From Kitasatospora acidiphila (GTDB lineage Bacteria > Actinomycetota > Actinomycetes > Streptomycetales > Streptomycetaceae), in contig NZ_VIGB01000003.1 in NCBI RefSeq assembly GCF_006636205.1, positions 3,648,501 through 3,712,500 on the forward strand: a stretch of DNA of 64,000 nt. Direction: 5' to 3'. Every line of letters begins with the position of its first letter. Positions within the stretch are counted from its first letter, which is position 1. Made by a program: the position numbers and the translations under genes. Shown here piece by piece: positions 43,653 through 54,530 of this stretch. A model generated the notes under the pieces. It searched no databases, was not told the origin of the DNA, and was given only the letters and a program-made list of their open reading frames with translations.

Positions 43653-44546
43653 CTACTTGACCTCGCCGGCCAGGCTGGCCACGCGCAGGCCGGCGAACAG
43701 GTCGTTCTCCGGCAGGTCGGTGTCGACCAGCGAGCGGGCCAGCTCGTAGTCCTCGGTCGGCCAGACCTCGCGCTGCACGTCCAGCGGGACCCGGAACCAC
43801 GGACCGTCCGGGTCGATCTGGGTGGCGTGCGCGATCAGCGCGGCGTCCCGGGTCTCGAACCAGTCGGAGCACTGCACCCGGGTGGTGATCTCGCGCTCCT
43901 TGCGGCCGCTCTTCTCCCAGCCCTCGATCCACTCGCCGTAGGGCGAGTCGAGGTCGTGCTCGGTGAGGTAGGCGTGCAGCGCCCGGATCCGGCCCATCGG
44001 GAAGCCGTGGTTGTAGTAGAGCTTCAGCGGCTGCCAGGGCTCGCCGGACTCCGGGTAGGCGTCCGGGTCACCCGCCGCGTCGAAGGCCCGCATGGTGATC
44101 TTGTGGGTCATGATGTGGTCCGGGTGCGGGTAGCCGCCGTTCTCGTCATAGGTGGTGATCACCTGCGGCTTGAACTCGCGGATCAGGCGCACCAGCGGCT
44201 CGGCCGCCGCATCCACGTCCTGCAGGCCGAAGCAGCCCTCCGGCAGCGGCGGCAGCGGGTCGCCCTCGGGCAGCCCGGAGTCCACGAAGCCCAGCCAGGC
44301 CTGCTTCACACCGAGGATCTCGCGAGCCCGGTCCATCTCCTTGCGCCGGACCTCGTGGATGTTGTCCTCGATCTCCGGCTTGCCCTGGAGCTTCGGGTTG
44401 AGCACAGAGCCGCGCTCCCCACCGGTGCAGGTGGCCACCAGCACCTCAACGCCTTGGGCGACGTACATGGCCATGGTGGCCGCACCCTTACTGGACTCGT
44501 CGTCCGGGTGCGCGTGCACCGCCATGAGCCGCAACTGCTCAGTCAA
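43653..44546 (-). CDS. mca: Mycothiol S-conjugate amidase
   Basis: A 297-aa zinc amidase of the LmbE/MshB family. The zinc motif is AHPDDE (12-17) and the second is YPHPDH. It cleaves mycothiol conjugates so that toxic electrophiles are exported as mercapturates. The TTG at 44546 is chosen. It has AAGGA about 9 bases upstream and gives the conserved N-terminus (M)TEQLRLMAVHAHPDDE; the frame stays open upstream but matches no Mca. Divergent from the DUF4307 gene. Confidence 0.95.
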   Translation of the reverse strand: MTEQLRLMAVHAHPDDESSKGAATMAMYVAQGVEVLVATCTGGERGSVLNPKLQGKPEIEDNIHEVRRKEMDRAREILGVKQAWLGFVDSGLPEGDPLPPLPEGCFGLQDVDAAAEPLVRLIREFKPQVITTYDENGGYPHPDHIMTHKITMRAFDAAGDPDAYPESGEPWQPLKLYYNHGFPMGRIRALHAYLTEHDLDSPYGEWIEGWEKSGRKEREITTRVQCSDWFETRDAALIAHATQIDPDGPWFRVPLDVQREVWPTEDYELARSLVDTDLPENDLFAGLRVASLAGEVK

Positions 44547-44674
44547 CGCCTGGTTCCTTCCGGGAATGTCCGGCATCGGCAACTTTGGGGGGACGCGGCT
44601 ACCTGGTCCACAACCCCGTCCCCCTATAGTGACGGACTGGAAGACTCCCGCATTCCCCCGAGGATCGATCAACC

Positions 44675-45094
44675 ATGACCGCGACCAGCGCATCCCAGCC
44701 GGGCGGGCTGCCCGAGGGCCGCTACGGCGGTCGGAGCGACCAGGAGGCGGACCGCCGCCTGAAGGTGATCGGCGCGGTCCTCGGCGTCCTGGTGCTGGCC
44801 CTGATCGCCTGGCTGGGCGGTTCCTACCTGATGCGCGAGAGCAAGCTGAGCGGCGCCGTGGCGGAGTTCCAGGTGGTCTCCGACAGCGAGGTGCAGGCCC
44901 AGCTCTCGGTCACCAAGAGCTCGGGCACCGGCGGCACCTGCACCATCCGCTCGGAGGCCGCAGACCACTCGGTGGTCGGCCAGCTCGACGTCCCGGTCCC
45001 GACGTCCGGCAGCAGCTTCATCCAGGTGGTCACCATCCGCACCACCGCCCGCGGCACCACCGCCGAGCTGCTGGGATGCACTCCGTCGAAGTAG
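44675..45094 (+). CDS. DUF4307 membrane-anchored protein
   Basis: A 139-aa protein. One helix at residues about 32-52 is followed by an extracytoplasmic domain with two cysteines (GTCTIRSEA and ELLGCTPSK), which could form a disulphide. It matches DUF4307, an actinobacterial family encoded beside mca and greA. Function unknown. Confidence 0.85.
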   Translation: MTATSASQPGGLPEGRYGGRSDQEADRRLKVIGAVLGVLVLALIAWLGGSYLMRESKLSGAVAEFQVVSDSEVQAQLSVTKSSGTGGTCTIRSEAADHSVVGQLDVPVPTSGSSFIQVVTIRTTARGTTAELLGCTPSK

Positions 45095-45208
45095 CGCGCT
45101 GGTGGCATGACCACCCGGTTCAGCGGGCAGATGATGCTGAACGGAGCGCTAACGCGCCGACAACACCACTCCCGTCCAGAGCCGGAGATTGTTAGGCTCG
45201 TGGTTTCG

Positions 45209-45239
45209 CCCCTTCCGGGCCCGAGGCCTCGGAAGCGGG
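45209..45239 (+). promoter_or_regulatory. Leader hairpin upstream of greA
   Basis: CCTTCCG pairs with CGGAAGC around CCGAGGCCTCGG, with TTCCTTT just beyond. It lies in the 220-base greA leader. It could attenuate greA, as GraL does in E. coli, or terminate the upstream gene. Confidence 0.4.
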
Positions 45240-45318
45240 CGTTCCTTTGTAGGAATCGTCGCAGTAACCCAGAAGCAGTACCCCAAGCAGCATCGCCCAG
45301 TACCGACGAGGAGCACCC

Positions 45319-45816
45319 GTGACCCAGACCAGCGATAACGTGACCTGGCTCACTCAAGCCGGCTACGACAAGCTCAAGGACGAGCTGGATCACCTCACCG
45401 GTCCCGCCCGCTCCGAGATCTCCCAGAAGATCGAGCAGGCCCGCGAAGAGGGTGACCTCAAGGAGAACGCCGGCTACCACGCCGCCCGCGAGGAGCAGGG
45501 CAAGATGGAGCTGCGGATCCGCCAGCTCACCCAGCTCCTGGAGCGCGCCAAGGTCGGCGAGGCGCCCGCCGACTCCGGCGTGGTGGCCCCCGGCATGCTG
45601 GTGACCGTCGCCTTCGACGGCGACATGGACGACACCATGTCCTTCCTGCTCGGCTCCCGCGAGGAGGCCGCCGACACCGTGGACGTCTACTCCCCGCAGT
45701 CGCCGCTCGGCCAGGCCATCAACGGCAAGAAGATCGACGAGAACGCCACCTACGAGCTGCCCAACGGCAAGAAGGCGACCGTGAAGATCGTCTCCGCCAA
45801 GCCGTACACCGGCTGA
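45319..45816 (+). CDS. greA: Transcription elongation factor GreA
   Basis: A 165-aa GreA. The N-terminal coiled coil carries the acidic tip motif DLKENAGYHAARE. The C-terminal FKBP-like domain ends LGQAINGKKIDENATYELPNGKKATVKIVSA. It rescues backtracked RNA polymerase by stimulating transcript cleavage. The GTG at 45319 follows GAGGAG at 5 bases. A 16-bp terminator follows. Confidence 0.97.
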   Translation: MTQTSDNVTWLTQAGYDKLKDELDHLTGPARSEISQKIEQAREEGDLKENAGYHAAREEQGKMELRIRQLTQLLERAKVGEAPADSGVVAPGMLVTVAFDGDMDDTMSFLLGSREEAADTVDVYSPQSPLGQAINGKKIDENATYELPNGKKATVKIVSAKPYTG

Positions 45817-45832
45817 GGCCGGACCAGCTGAC

Positions 45833-45868
45833 GAGGGGCCCCGCGGCAACCGTGCCGCGGGGCCCCTC
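45833..45868. terminator. Bidirectional terminator, greA / ABC permease
   Basis: GAGGGGCCCCGCGGCA (45833-45848) pairs perfectly with TGCCGCGGGGCCCCTC (45853-45868), a 16-bp stem with loop ACCG. Confidence 0.92.
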
Positions 45869-45883
45869 GCGTTCCCGCCCGCG

Positions 45884-46744
45884 CTACGCCCGACCGGCCG
45901 CCGAGCGGTACTTGCGCACCGAGAGCCACGAGAAGAGCGCCATCACCGCCAGCGACGACACGATCGACACCCCGATCGCGTGCTGCATCGGCCAGGACTT
46001 GTCCACCGGCCCGACCTGGTTGCCGAACAGGTTGCGGCAGGCTTGCACGGTGGCGCTGAACGGGTTCCAGTAGGCGATCGGCTGCAGCCAGCTCGGCATG
46101 CTGCTGACCGGCACGAACGCGTTGGAGATGAAGGTCAGCGGGAAGAGCCAGATCAGCCCCGCCGAGGTGGCCGCCTCCGGACTGCGCACCGAGAGCCCGA
46201 TCAGCGCCCCGATCCAGGAGAACGCGTAGCCCAGCAGCAGGAGCAGCGCGAAGCCGCCCAGCGCCTGCGGGACGCCGTGGTGGATCCGCCAGCCGACCGC
46301 CAGCGCCACCAGGGCCAGCACCAGCAGGGTGAACGCGGTCTGGCACAGGTCGGCCAGGGTGCGCCCGACCAGCACCGCCGACCTGGTCATCGGCAGTGAG
46401 CGGAACCGGTCCACCAGGCCCTTGGTCATGTCCTCCGCGATGCCGGCCGAGGCACCGGCCACCGCGAAGGTGACGGTCTGCGCGAAGATCCCGGCCATCA
46501 GGTACTGGGTGTAGGTCTTGGAGCTGGCCCCGGCGTTCGGGATCTGGATGGCGCCGCCCATCACGTACGAGAAGAGCAGCACGAACATCACCGGCTGGAG
46601 CAGCCCGAACACCACGATCTCGGGGATCCGCACCATCCGGCGCAGATTGCGCTTGGCCACCACCCGGGAGTCGTGGGCCATCGCGGCCAGCCCCCGCCGC
46701 TGGCGCGGGACGGCGGCGCCGATGGCGTGCCCGGTCGCGGTCAT
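45884..46744 (-). CDS. ABC-2 permease (DrrB-like)
   Basis: A 286-aa membrane protein with six hydrophobic helices of the DrrB/ABC-2 type. It contains the family-typical FRSLPMTRSAVLVGR stretch and the FVPVSSMPSWLQPIAYWNP motif near the end. Its start overlaps the ATPase stop by ATGA. It exports an unknown hydrophobic compound together with the ATPase. Confidence 0.92.
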   Translation of the reverse strand: MTATGHAIGAAVPRQRRGLAAMAHDSRVVAKRNLRRMVRIPEIVVFGLLQPVMFVLLFSYVMGGAIQIPNAGASSKTYTQYLMAGIFAQTVTFAVAGASAGIAEDMTKGLVDRFRSLPMTRSAVLVGRTLADLCQTAFTLLVLALVALAVGWRIHHGVPQALGGFALLLLLGYAFSWIGALIGLSVRSPEAATSAGLIWLFPLTFISNAFVPVSSMPSWLQPIAYWNPFSATVQACRNLFGNQVGPVDKSWPMQHAIGVSIVSSLAVMALFSWLSVRKYRSAAGRA

Positions 46745-47721
46745 CTCACGGCCTCCTGCGGCTGCTCGCCGGTGCCGGCGGTCTCGGTGGCGTGCCCGGT
46801 CAGGGACAGGAAGACGTCGTCCAGGGTGGGGCGGCGCAGGCCGATGTCGTCGATCTCCACGTCCCGGGCGTCCAGGTCGCGGATCACATCGGCGAGCACC
46901 TTGGCGCCGCCGGTGATCGGGATGGTGATCCTGCGGGTGTTCCGCTCCACGCTGGCCTCGCCCACCGCGTAGCGCGCCAGCGCCTCGACGGCGGCGCCGA
47001 TCCGCTCCCGCTCGTGCACCACCACCTCGACCCGCTCGCCGCCGATCTGCGCCTTCAGCTGGTCGGCGGTGCCGCGCGCGATCACCCGGCCGCGGTCCAC
47101 CACCGCGATGTCGTGGGCCAGCCGGTCGGCCTCCTCCAGGTACTGGGTGGTGAGCAGCAGGGTGGTGCCCTCGGCGACCAGGGTCTCGATGACCTCCCAG
47201 AGCGCCATCCGGTTGCGCGGGTCCAGGCCGGTGGTGGGCTCGTCCAGGAACATCACCGGCGGGCGGACCACCAGCGCGGCGGCCAGGTCGAGGCGGCGCC
47301 GCATGCCTCCGGAGTAGGTCTTGGCGGTGCGGTCGCCGGCGTCCGCGAGGCTGAACCACTCCAGCAGTTCGTCGGCCCTGGCCCGGGCGTCCCCGGCGGT
47401 CATCTGGTAGAGCTCACCGACCATCCGCAGGTTCTCGCGGCCCGTCAGGTACTCGTCCACGGCGGCGTACTGGCCGGACAGCCCGATCCGGCTGCGGACC
47501 AGGCCGGGGTGCTTGAGCACGTCCACCCCGGCCACCGTGGCCCGGCCCGAGTCGGGCCGCAGCAGTGTGGTGAGCACGCGGACGGCGGTGGTCTTGCCGG
47601 CCCCGTTCGGGCCCAGCAGGCCCAGCACCGTCCCCTCCGGGACGTCCAGGCTCACCCCGTCCAGCGCGCGCACGTCACCGAAGGTCTTCACCAGATCCTC
47701 GGCGTGGATGGCCGACACCAT
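46741..47721 (-). CDS. ABC ATPase (DrrA-like)
   Basis: A 326-aa ATPase of the daunorubicin-resistance (DrrA) group. Walker A is GPNGAGKTT, signature YSGGMRRRLD, Walker B VMFLDEPTTGLD, and H-loop TTQYLEEAD. The Gln in TTQYLEEAD and the C-terminal LRRPTLDDVFLSLTG are DrrA features. First gene of a two-gene exporter unit with DrrB. Confidence 0.95.
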   Translation of the reverse strand: MVSAIHAEDLVKTFGDVRALDGVSLDVPEGTVLGLLGPNGAGKTTAVRVLTTLLRPDSGRATVAGVDVLKHPGLVRSRIGLSGQYAAVDEYLTGRENLRMVGELYQMTAGDARARADELLEWFSLADAGDRTAKTYSGGMRRRLDLAAALVVRPPVMFLDEPTTGLDPRNRMALWEVIETLVAEGTTLLLTTQYLEEADRLAHDIAVVDRGRVIARGTADQLKAQIGGERVEVVVHERERIGAAVEALARYAVGEASVERNTRRITIPITGGAKVLADVIRDLDARDVEIDDIGLRRPTLDDVFLSLTGHATETAGTGEQPQEAVR

Positions 47722-47811
47722 GGGCCCCGCCTCATCTCTCGCCAGTGGTCGCCTTCCGACCGAACCTAGCGCGGCGCGGCGGCCCCCGCAGTGCGCAACT
47801 CGCCGACCACC

Positions 47812-47838
47812 GGGCGCCCCGGGCGGACCGGGGCGCCC
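47812..47838 (-). terminator. metB terminator
   Basis: GGGCGCCCCGG-GCGGA-CCGGGGCGCCC is a perfect 11-bp stem 11 bases past the metB stop. Confidence 0.8.
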
Positions 47839-47848
47839 TGGCGGACCG

Positions 47849-49003
<1,155 letters not shown>

Positions 49004-49091
49004 AGGCCGAGCGTAGTGGAATCCCCCGCTCCCGCCCGATCGAACGGGCCGAGACGGGCCTGCGGCCGAGGTGGGAGCGGACAGTGAGGGT

Positions 49092-49604
49092 TCAGGCCCG
49101 GCGGACCTCGTGCTGGAAGCAGCCGTGGCCGAGGGCGCGGACGTGGACCACGGCGACCTCGGGGTCGCTGAACATCGCGGCGAGGACTTCGTCGGCCAGT
49201 TCGGGGCCGGGCTCGACGTGGACGCCGCGCAGGATGTGGCCGTTGCGGTCGTAGGCGCGCAGGACCCGGTCGCCGCGGTGCATGGCGGCCGGGTAGCCGC
49301 TGCTCGTGGGACCGGGGCAGTCCGCGGGGCAGGCGTGCACGAAGACCGGGCCGACCTCGTCGTAGGGGCCGGGGTGGGCGCCGGTCTCGTCGGCCCAGCG
49401 GCGCAGCGGGGCGTAGGAGAGCAGCAGCAGGTGGGCCCCCGGTTCGGCGCGGCGCAGGCAGCAGCGCAGCGGGCTGCCGCCCTCGGTGTCGTGCACCCGC
49501 ACCGGCACGTTGCCGGCGTCGTCGAGGCGCCGCAGTTCGGCCAGCACGACCGGGGCGATGGGGAGCACGGTGTAGGCGGTGATGGTGGTCGTCACTGTGG
49601 TCAT
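49092..49604 (-). CDS. DUF1203 domain protein
   Basis: A 170-aa protein with family features LRCCLRRAEPGAHLLLLSYAP, GPVFVHACPADCPGP and YDRNGHILRG. The ATG at 49604 begins MTTVTTTITAY; upstream in-frame sequence is not conserved in character. Function unknown; no partner genes are obvious. Confidence 0.85.
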   Translation of the reverse strand: MTTVTTTITAYTVLPIAPVVLAELRRLDDAGNVPVRVHDTEGGSPLRCCLRRAEPGAHLLLLSYAPLRRWADETGAHPGPYDEVGPVFVHACPADCPGPTSSGYPAAMHRGDRVLRAYDRNGHILRGVHVEPGPELADEVLAAMFSDPEVAVVHVRALGHGCFQHEVRRA

Positions 49605-49745
49605 GCTGCCAGCCTGCCGGGCGGCCGGCCGTGAGGCTGGCGGGTTTCGGCCGTCACGCTGAGCTGGGACTGGCGGTCCGTCAGATCGCGCTGCCGGCCT
49701 TCCAGTCGGCCCGGGAGAGGTGCCGGTCACCCGGGATGGAGAACA

Positions 49746-49775
49746 GCCGCCCGCACGGCGAACCGTGCGGGCGGC
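49746..49775 (-). terminator. Terminator of the acidic-protein gene
   Basis: GCCGCCCGCACGG-CGAA-CCGTGCGGGCGGC is a perfect 13-bp stem with a GNRA-like loop. It lies 25 bases past the stop at 49801. Confidence 0.85.
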
Positions 49776-49800
49776 AGGGGGAAGCCTTCGTGCCCGGCTG

Positions 49801-50130
49801 CTACTCGGTCTCGAACTCGTAGGCGTCGTCCTCGGGGTCGAACGCGGTCTGCGCGGACTCCCAGGTGGCCTGGGTGAGTTCGACGCCCGGCACCTCGCCG
49901 AGCAGCGCCACCGGGTCGATGAAGTGCGCGAGCGAGCCGGTCGGGTCGAGCTCGATCGCCTCCACGGACTGGGCGCGCTCGTCGTCGTCCAGGTACTCGT
50001 CGGCCTGGACCTGGGCCAGGGCGGCGGCCTTCAGGGCGTCCTCGTCGGTGATCTCGGCGATCAGCTCGATGCTGAGCCGGACGTAGCGGGGGGCGCCGGG
50101 TTCCTGGGCGCTGGTGTCGGTGCTGGTCAT
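49801..50130 (-). CDS. 109-aa acidic hypothetical protein
   Basis: A small, very acidic protein (MTSTDTSAQEPG..., ending DPEDDAYEFETE). It has no signal peptide or helix. A stretch RYVRLSIELIAEITDEDALKAA could form a small alpha/beta fold. I recall similar proteins in other streptomycetes but no function. The ATG at 50130 is chosen by length and composition; it lacks a strong ribosome binding site. Confidence 0.75.
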   Translation of the reverse strand: MTSTDTSAQEPGAPRYVRLSIELIAEITDEDALKAAALAQVQADEYLDDDERAQSVEAIELDPTGSLAHFIDPVALLGEVPGVELTQATWESAQTAFDPEDDAYEFETE

Positions 50131-50521
50131 GGGGCCGAGCCTAGGCGAGAGGGGCGCCGTACGACGAAACGGCGAGGGCCGGCCCCGTCGCAACGGGGCC
50201 GGCCCTGCCGGTGCTCCGATCCACTCCCCCACCCGGGAGCCGCGGAGCCGCGCCTGAGCGGCGCGAGGTGCCGCGGAGGCCGCCGCACCCTGGTGGTCGA
50301 CCGAGGACCGGACCAGGGACGGGACGACGGCGAACCTCCACGCGAGGCCCCTCCGATCCCAACCGGAGGGCGACACAGAGCCGGGCCAGGACCGGTCAGT
50401 GCGTCCTGGCGGTCGCCCCGCCCGGAGAGCCGCTCCCGGCGGCCACCGCCAGCCACACCCCTACTGTGCCCGACCGTTGTTAACCCTGTGCTGCGGTCGC
50501 GTGACAGGCGGGTACCGCGTG
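50131..50521. other. Intergenic region after the CBS gene
   Basis: This 391-base stretch holds the CBS terminator (50175-50206) and GC-rich filler with short inverted repeats. No ORF, tRNA or regulatory motif was convincing. Confidence 0.5.
50175..50206 (-). terminator. Terminator downstream of CBS
   Basis: AGGGCCGGCCCCGT-CGCA-ACGGGGCCGGCCCT is a perfect 14-bp stem, about 315 bases past the CBS stop and just before the acidic-protein gene. Confidence 0.8.
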
Positions 50522-51922
50522 TCAGTGACCGGCGCGACCGGCCATGAAGGCCAGCAGGTCCTGCCGGGTCACGATGCCCTGCGGCTTGCCGTCGATCAGC
50601 ACCACCGCGGCGTCGTTCTGCTCCAGCACGCTCATCAGACCGGTCACCGACTCGCCCGAGCCGACCACCGGCAGCGGCCGCGACATGTGCTTCTCCAGCG
50701 GGTCGCCCAGCTGCGCGCCGCCGCTGAACAGCGCCTCCAGCAGGTCGCGCTCGGCCACCGAGCCGATCACCTCGCCGGCCATGATGTCCGGGTGCCCGGC
50801 GCCCGGCGAGACCACCGGCATCTGGGAGACGCCGAAGTCGCGCAGCACCTGGACCGCCTCGCCGACCGTCTCGCTCGGGTGCATGTGGACGAACTGCGGG
50901 ATGCCCTCGTGCTCGATGGCGTCCTTGCGGGCCAGCACCTCGCCGATGGTGGCCTCGTCCTCGGCGGTGGGCAGGAAGCCGTAGTCGGCCATCCAGTCGT
51001 CGTTGAAGATCTTCGACAGGTAGCCGCGGCCGCCGTCCGGCAGCAGCACCACGACCACGTCGTCCGGGCCGAGCCGCTTGGCGACCTCCAGCGCGGCCAC
51101 CACGGCCATCCCGCAGGAGCCGCCGACCAGCAGGCCCTCCTCCTTGGCGAGGCGGCGGGTCATCTGGAACGAGTCCTTGTCCGACACGGCCACGATCTCG
51201 TCGGCCACCGTGCGGTCGTAGGCGGTCGGCCAGAAGTCCTCACCGACGCCCTCGACCAGGTACGGGCGGCCGGTGCCGCCGGAGTAGACCGAGCCCTCCG
51301 GGTCGGCGCCGACGACCTGCACCTTGCCGCCGGAGGCGTCCTTCAGGTAGCGGCCGGTGCCGGAGATGGTGCCGCCGGTGCCGACGCCGGCGACGAAGTG
51401 CGTGATCTTGCCCTCGGTCTGCTCCCACAGCTCCGGGCCGGTGGAGTGGTAGTGCGAGGCCGGGTTGTCCGGGTTGGAGTACTGGTCCGGCTTCCAGGCG
51501 TTGGGGGTCTCCCGGACCAGGCGGTCGGAGACGTTGTAGTAGGAGTCCGGGTGCTCGGGGGCCACCGCGGTCGGGCAGACCACGACCTCGGCGCCGTACG
51601 CCCGCAGCGTGTTGATCTTGTCAGTGGAGACCTTGTCCGGGCAGACGAAGATGCACTTGTAGCCCTTCTGCTGGGCCACGATCGCCAGGCCGACACCGGT
51701 GTTGCCACTGGTCGGCTCCACGATGGTGCCGCCGGGCCTCAGGGCACCGGACGCCTCGGCCGCCTCGATCATCCGCAGCGCGATGCGGTCCTTGACCGAG
51801 CCACCCGGGTTGAAGTACTCGACCTTCGCGAGCACGGTGGCGGAGATGCCCTCGGCCACCTTGTTGAGCTTCACCAACGGGGTGTCGCCGACCAGCTCGA
51901 TGATCGAATTGTGGTACTGCAC
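50522..51922 (-). CDS. Cystathionine beta-synthase
   Basis: A 466-aa PLP enzyme with a C-terminal Bateman module. PLP lysine K44 is in NPGGSVKDRI. The substrate loop is PTSGNTGVG and the phosphate loop GVGTGGTISG. Residues about 340-460 are two CBS repeats (FVHMHPSETVGEA and LPVVGSGESVTG). It makes cystathionine from serine and homocysteine, consistent with metB nearby. The Bateman pair probably binds a nucleotide or SAM. There is no heme domain. Confidence 0.95.
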   Translation of the reverse strand: MQYHNSIIELVGDTPLVKLNKVAEGISATVLAKVEYFNPGGSVKDRIALRMIEAAEASGALRPGGTIVEPTSGNTGVGLAIVAQQKGYKCIFVCPDKVSTDKINTLRAYGAEVVVCPTAVAPEHPDSYYNVSDRLVRETPNAWKPDQYSNPDNPASHYHSTGPELWEQTEGKITHFVAGVGTGGTISGTGRYLKDASGGKVQVVGADPEGSVYSGGTGRPYLVEGVGEDFWPTAYDRTVADEIVAVSDKDSFQMTRRLAKEEGLLVGGSCGMAVVAALEVAKRLGPDDVVVVLLPDGGRGYLSKIFNDDWMADYGFLPTAEDEATIGEVLARKDAIEHEGIPQFVHMHPSETVGEAVQVLRDFGVSQMPVVSPGAGHPDIMAGEVIGSVAERDLLEALFSGGAQLGDPLEKHMSRPLPVVGSGESVTGLMSVLEQNDAAVVLIDGKPQGIVTRQDLLAFMAGRAGH

Positions 51923-52087
51923 GGGGGTCCTCCCGGTCTCATGCCCTGACGTTTTCCTTCGGTATCACAAGCCTATGGCTCCGGATGGCTCAGCCGATCC
52001 GATAGCGCCAAGCCGTCCGGGGGTATGCACGCTGCAAGGAAACCGTCCGGCGCCCCGCCGGACCGGTCGATGCGAAGGGGGTCGCGG

Positions 52088-53149
52088 ATGCCAGGGTCGC
52101 ACCACTCACGGGCCAGGGTGGCGCGCCGGATCGCCACCGCGGCGGCGTACGGCGGTGGCGGCCTGGGGCTGCTCGGGATGGGCCTGGCCGGGGTGCTGAT
52201 CACCGAGGGCCGGCTGGCGATAAGGGCCGTCGGGGTGCTGGAGGGCGATCCGCCGAAGGCCGACGGGCTCTACGGGGACGGCTTCGTCGACCCGGCCGAC
52301 GCCGGGCGCAAGCCGCTGGTGCTGGCGTTCCTGGGCGACTCCACCGCGGTCGGCCTGGGGGTGCGGCGCAGCCGGGAGACCCCGGGCTCGCTGCTCGCGG
52401 CCGGGCTCGCCTCGGTCGCCGAGCACCGGGTCGAGCTGGTCAACGTGGCGGTCTCCGGCGCCCGTTCCGACGACCTGGCGCGCCAGGTGCGGCACGCGCT
52501 CACGGCCCGCCCGGACGTCGCCGTGATCATGATCGGTGCCAATGACGTGCGACGGCGCACCCCGCCGACCCAGGCGGTGCGGCTGCTCGGCGAGGCGGTG
52601 CGCGACCTGCGCACCTTCGGCTGCGAGGTGGTGGTGGGCACCTGCCCGGATCTGGGCACCATCAAGCCGGTGCGGCCGCCGCTGCGCTGGCTGGCCCGGC
52701 GGGTCAGCCGGCAGCTGGCCGCCGCGCAGACCATAGCGGTGGTGGAGGCCGGCGGGCGGACGGTGTCGCTGGGCTCGCTGCTCGGGCCGGAGTTCGCGGC
52801 CCGCCCCGAGCTGTTCGCCTCGGACCGGTTCCACCCCTCCGCCCAGGGCTATGCCACGGCCGCGATGGCGGTGCTGCCGTCGGTCTGCGCGGCGCTCGAC
52901 CTGTGGCCGCAGGAGATGGCGCCGCCCGAGCCGGGCAACCGGGAGGCGGTGCTGCCGATGGCGGTGGCGGCGGCGACCGCGGCCGGGCGGTCCGGCACCG
53001 AGGTGGCCTCGGCCATCGAGGGTGCGGGCGGGCGGCGCTGGGCATTGGTCAAGCAGCGGCTGCGGTTCGCACTGCCTGCCGGTATCGGCCCGGATACGTC
53101 GGCCAGCTCACACCCGGAGCCGGATGACGCACGGACTACTTGGGAGTAA
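52088..53149 (+). CDS. Membrane-anchored SGNH/GDSL hydrolase
   Basis: A 353-aa protein. One N-terminal helix (about residues 17-40) is followed by an SGNH hydrolase domain. Block I is FLGDSTAVG (GDS), block III GANDV, and block V DRFHPSAQGY with the Asp-His pair. It probably acts on acyl esters at the outer face of the membrane. The ATG at 52088 has AAGGGGG 8 bases upstream. Divergent from CBS. Confidence 0.9.
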   Translation: MPGSHHSRARVARRIATAAAYGGGGLGLLGMGLAGVLITEGRLAIRAVGVLEGDPPKADGLYGDGFVDPADAGRKPLVLAFLGDSTAVGLGVRRSRETPGSLLAAGLASVAEHRVELVNVAVSGARSDDLARQVRHALTARPDVAVIMIGANDVRRRTPPTQAVRLLGEAVRDLRTFGCEVVVGTCPDLGTIKPVRPPLRWLARRVSRQLAAAQTIAVVEAGGRTVSLGSLLGPEFAARPELFASDRFHPSAQGYATAAMAVLPSVCAALDLWPQEMAPPEPGNREAVLPMAVAAATAAGRSGTEVASAIEGAGGRRWALVKQRLRFALPAGIGPDTSASSHPEPDDARTTWE

Positions 53150-53211
53150 CTTTCCTCTCCGTAGCATCCGGACACGTCCGTCAGCCGCCGGACACGCCAT
53201 GAGGAGCCGTC

Positions 53212-54432
53212 ATGCCCGAAGCCGTCATCGTCAGCGCAGCCCGGTCGCCGATCGGCCGTGCCTTCAAGGGCTCGCTCAAGGACATGCGCCCGGACGACCT
53301 GACCGCCGCCATGATCCAGGCCGCCCTCGCCAAGGTGCCGCAGCTGGACCCGCGCGAGATCGACGACCTGATGCTGGGCTGCGGCCTGCCGGGCGGCGAG
53401 CAGGGCCACAACCTGGCCCGGATCGTCGCGGTGCAGATGGGCATGGACTACCTGCCCGGCACCACCATCACCCGCTACTGCTCCTCCTCGCTGCAGACCA
53501 CCCGGATGGCGCTGCACGCGATCAAGGCGGGCGAGGGCGACGTCTTCATCTCGGCCGGCGTGGAGACCGTCTCGCGCAGCATCAAGGGCACCTCGGACGG
53601 GATGCCGGACACCCAGAACCCGCTCTTCGCCGAGGCGGTGGCCCGCACCGCCAAGCGCGCCGAGGAGGGCGGCGGCAAGTGGCACGACCCGCGCGAGGAC
53701 GGGCTGCTGCCGGACGCCTACATCGCGATGGGCCAGACCGCCGAGAACCTGGCCGCGCTCAAGGGCATCACCCGGGCCGACCAGGACGAGTTCGGCGTCC
53801 GCTCGCAGAACCTCGCCGAGGCCGCGGTCAAGGCCGGCTTCTGGGAGCGCGAGATCGTCCCGGTGACGCTGCCGGACGGCACCGTGGTCAGCAAGGACGA
53901 CGGCCCGCGCGCCGGCGTCAGCCTGGAGGGCGTGCAGGGCCTCAAGCCGGTCTTCCGCCCGGACGGCACGGTCACCGCCGGCAACTGCTGCCCGCTGAAC
54001 GACGGGGCGGCCGCGCTGGTCATCATGTCCGACACCAAGGCCCGCGAGCTGGGCATCACGCCGCTGGCCCGGGTGGTCTCCACCGGCGTCTCGGCGCTCT
54101 CCCCGGAGATCATGGGCTACGGCCCGGTGGAGGCCTCCCGGCAGGCGCTGAAGCGGGCCGGGCTGACCATCGGCGACATCGACCTGGTGGAGATCAACGA
54201 AGCGTTCGCCGCGCAGGTCATCCCGTCCTACCGGGACCTGGGCATCGACATCGACAAGCTGAACGTCAACGGCGGCGCGATCGCGGTCGGCCACCCGTTC
54301 GGCATGACCGGCGCCCGGATCACCACCACCCTGATCAACTCCCTGCAGTGGCACGACAAGCAGTTCGGCCTGGAGACCATGTGCGTGGGCGGCGGCCAGG
54401 GCATGGCGATGGTGATCGAGCGTCTCAGCTAG
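53212..54432 (+). CDS. Acetyl-CoA C-acyltransferase (thiolase)
   Basis: A 406-aa thiolase. The acyl-accepting cysteine is C90 in [10 protein letters not shown]. The catalytic His is in [16 protein letters not shown], and the second Cys is in CVGGGQGMA. It is probably a degradative beta-oxidation thiolase (FadA/AtoB type), since no biosynthetic partner genes are present. The ATG at 53212 has GAGGAG 6 bases upstream. A long terminator follows. Confidence 0.95.
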   Translation: MPEAVIVSAARSPIGRAFKGSLKDMRPDDLTAAMIQAALAKVPQLDPREIDDLMLGCGLPGGEQGHNLARIVAVQMGMDYLPGTTITRYCSSSLQTTRMALHAIKAGEGDVFISAGVETVSRSIKGTSDGMPDTQNPLFAEAVARTAKRAEEGGGKWHDPREDGLLPDAYIAMGQTAENLAALKGITRADQDEFGVRSQNLAEAAVKAGFWEREIVPVTLPDGTVVSKDDGPRAGVSLEGVQGLKPVFRPDGTVTAGNCCPLNDGAAALVIMSDTKARELGITPLARVVSTGVSALSPEIMGYGPVEASRQALKRAGLTIGDIDLVEINEAFAAQVIPSYRDLGIDIDKLNVNGGAIAVGHPFGMTGARITTTLINSLQWHDKQFGLETMCVGGGQGMAMVIERLS

Positions 54433-54488
54433 TTCACACAGGGTGAGTTGGGACCAGCCCGACACCCCAATGGCATAACGCATCGTGA

Positions 54489-54530
54489 TTGAGGGCCGGA
54501 TCACATCGGGACACCCGATCCGGCCCTCAA
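54489..54530 (+). terminator. Thiolase terminator
   Basis: TTGAGGGCCGGATC (54489-54502) pairs with GATCCGGCCCTCAA (54517-54530), a perfect 14-bp stem enclosing a smaller TCGGG/CCCGA hairpin. Confidence 0.85.
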
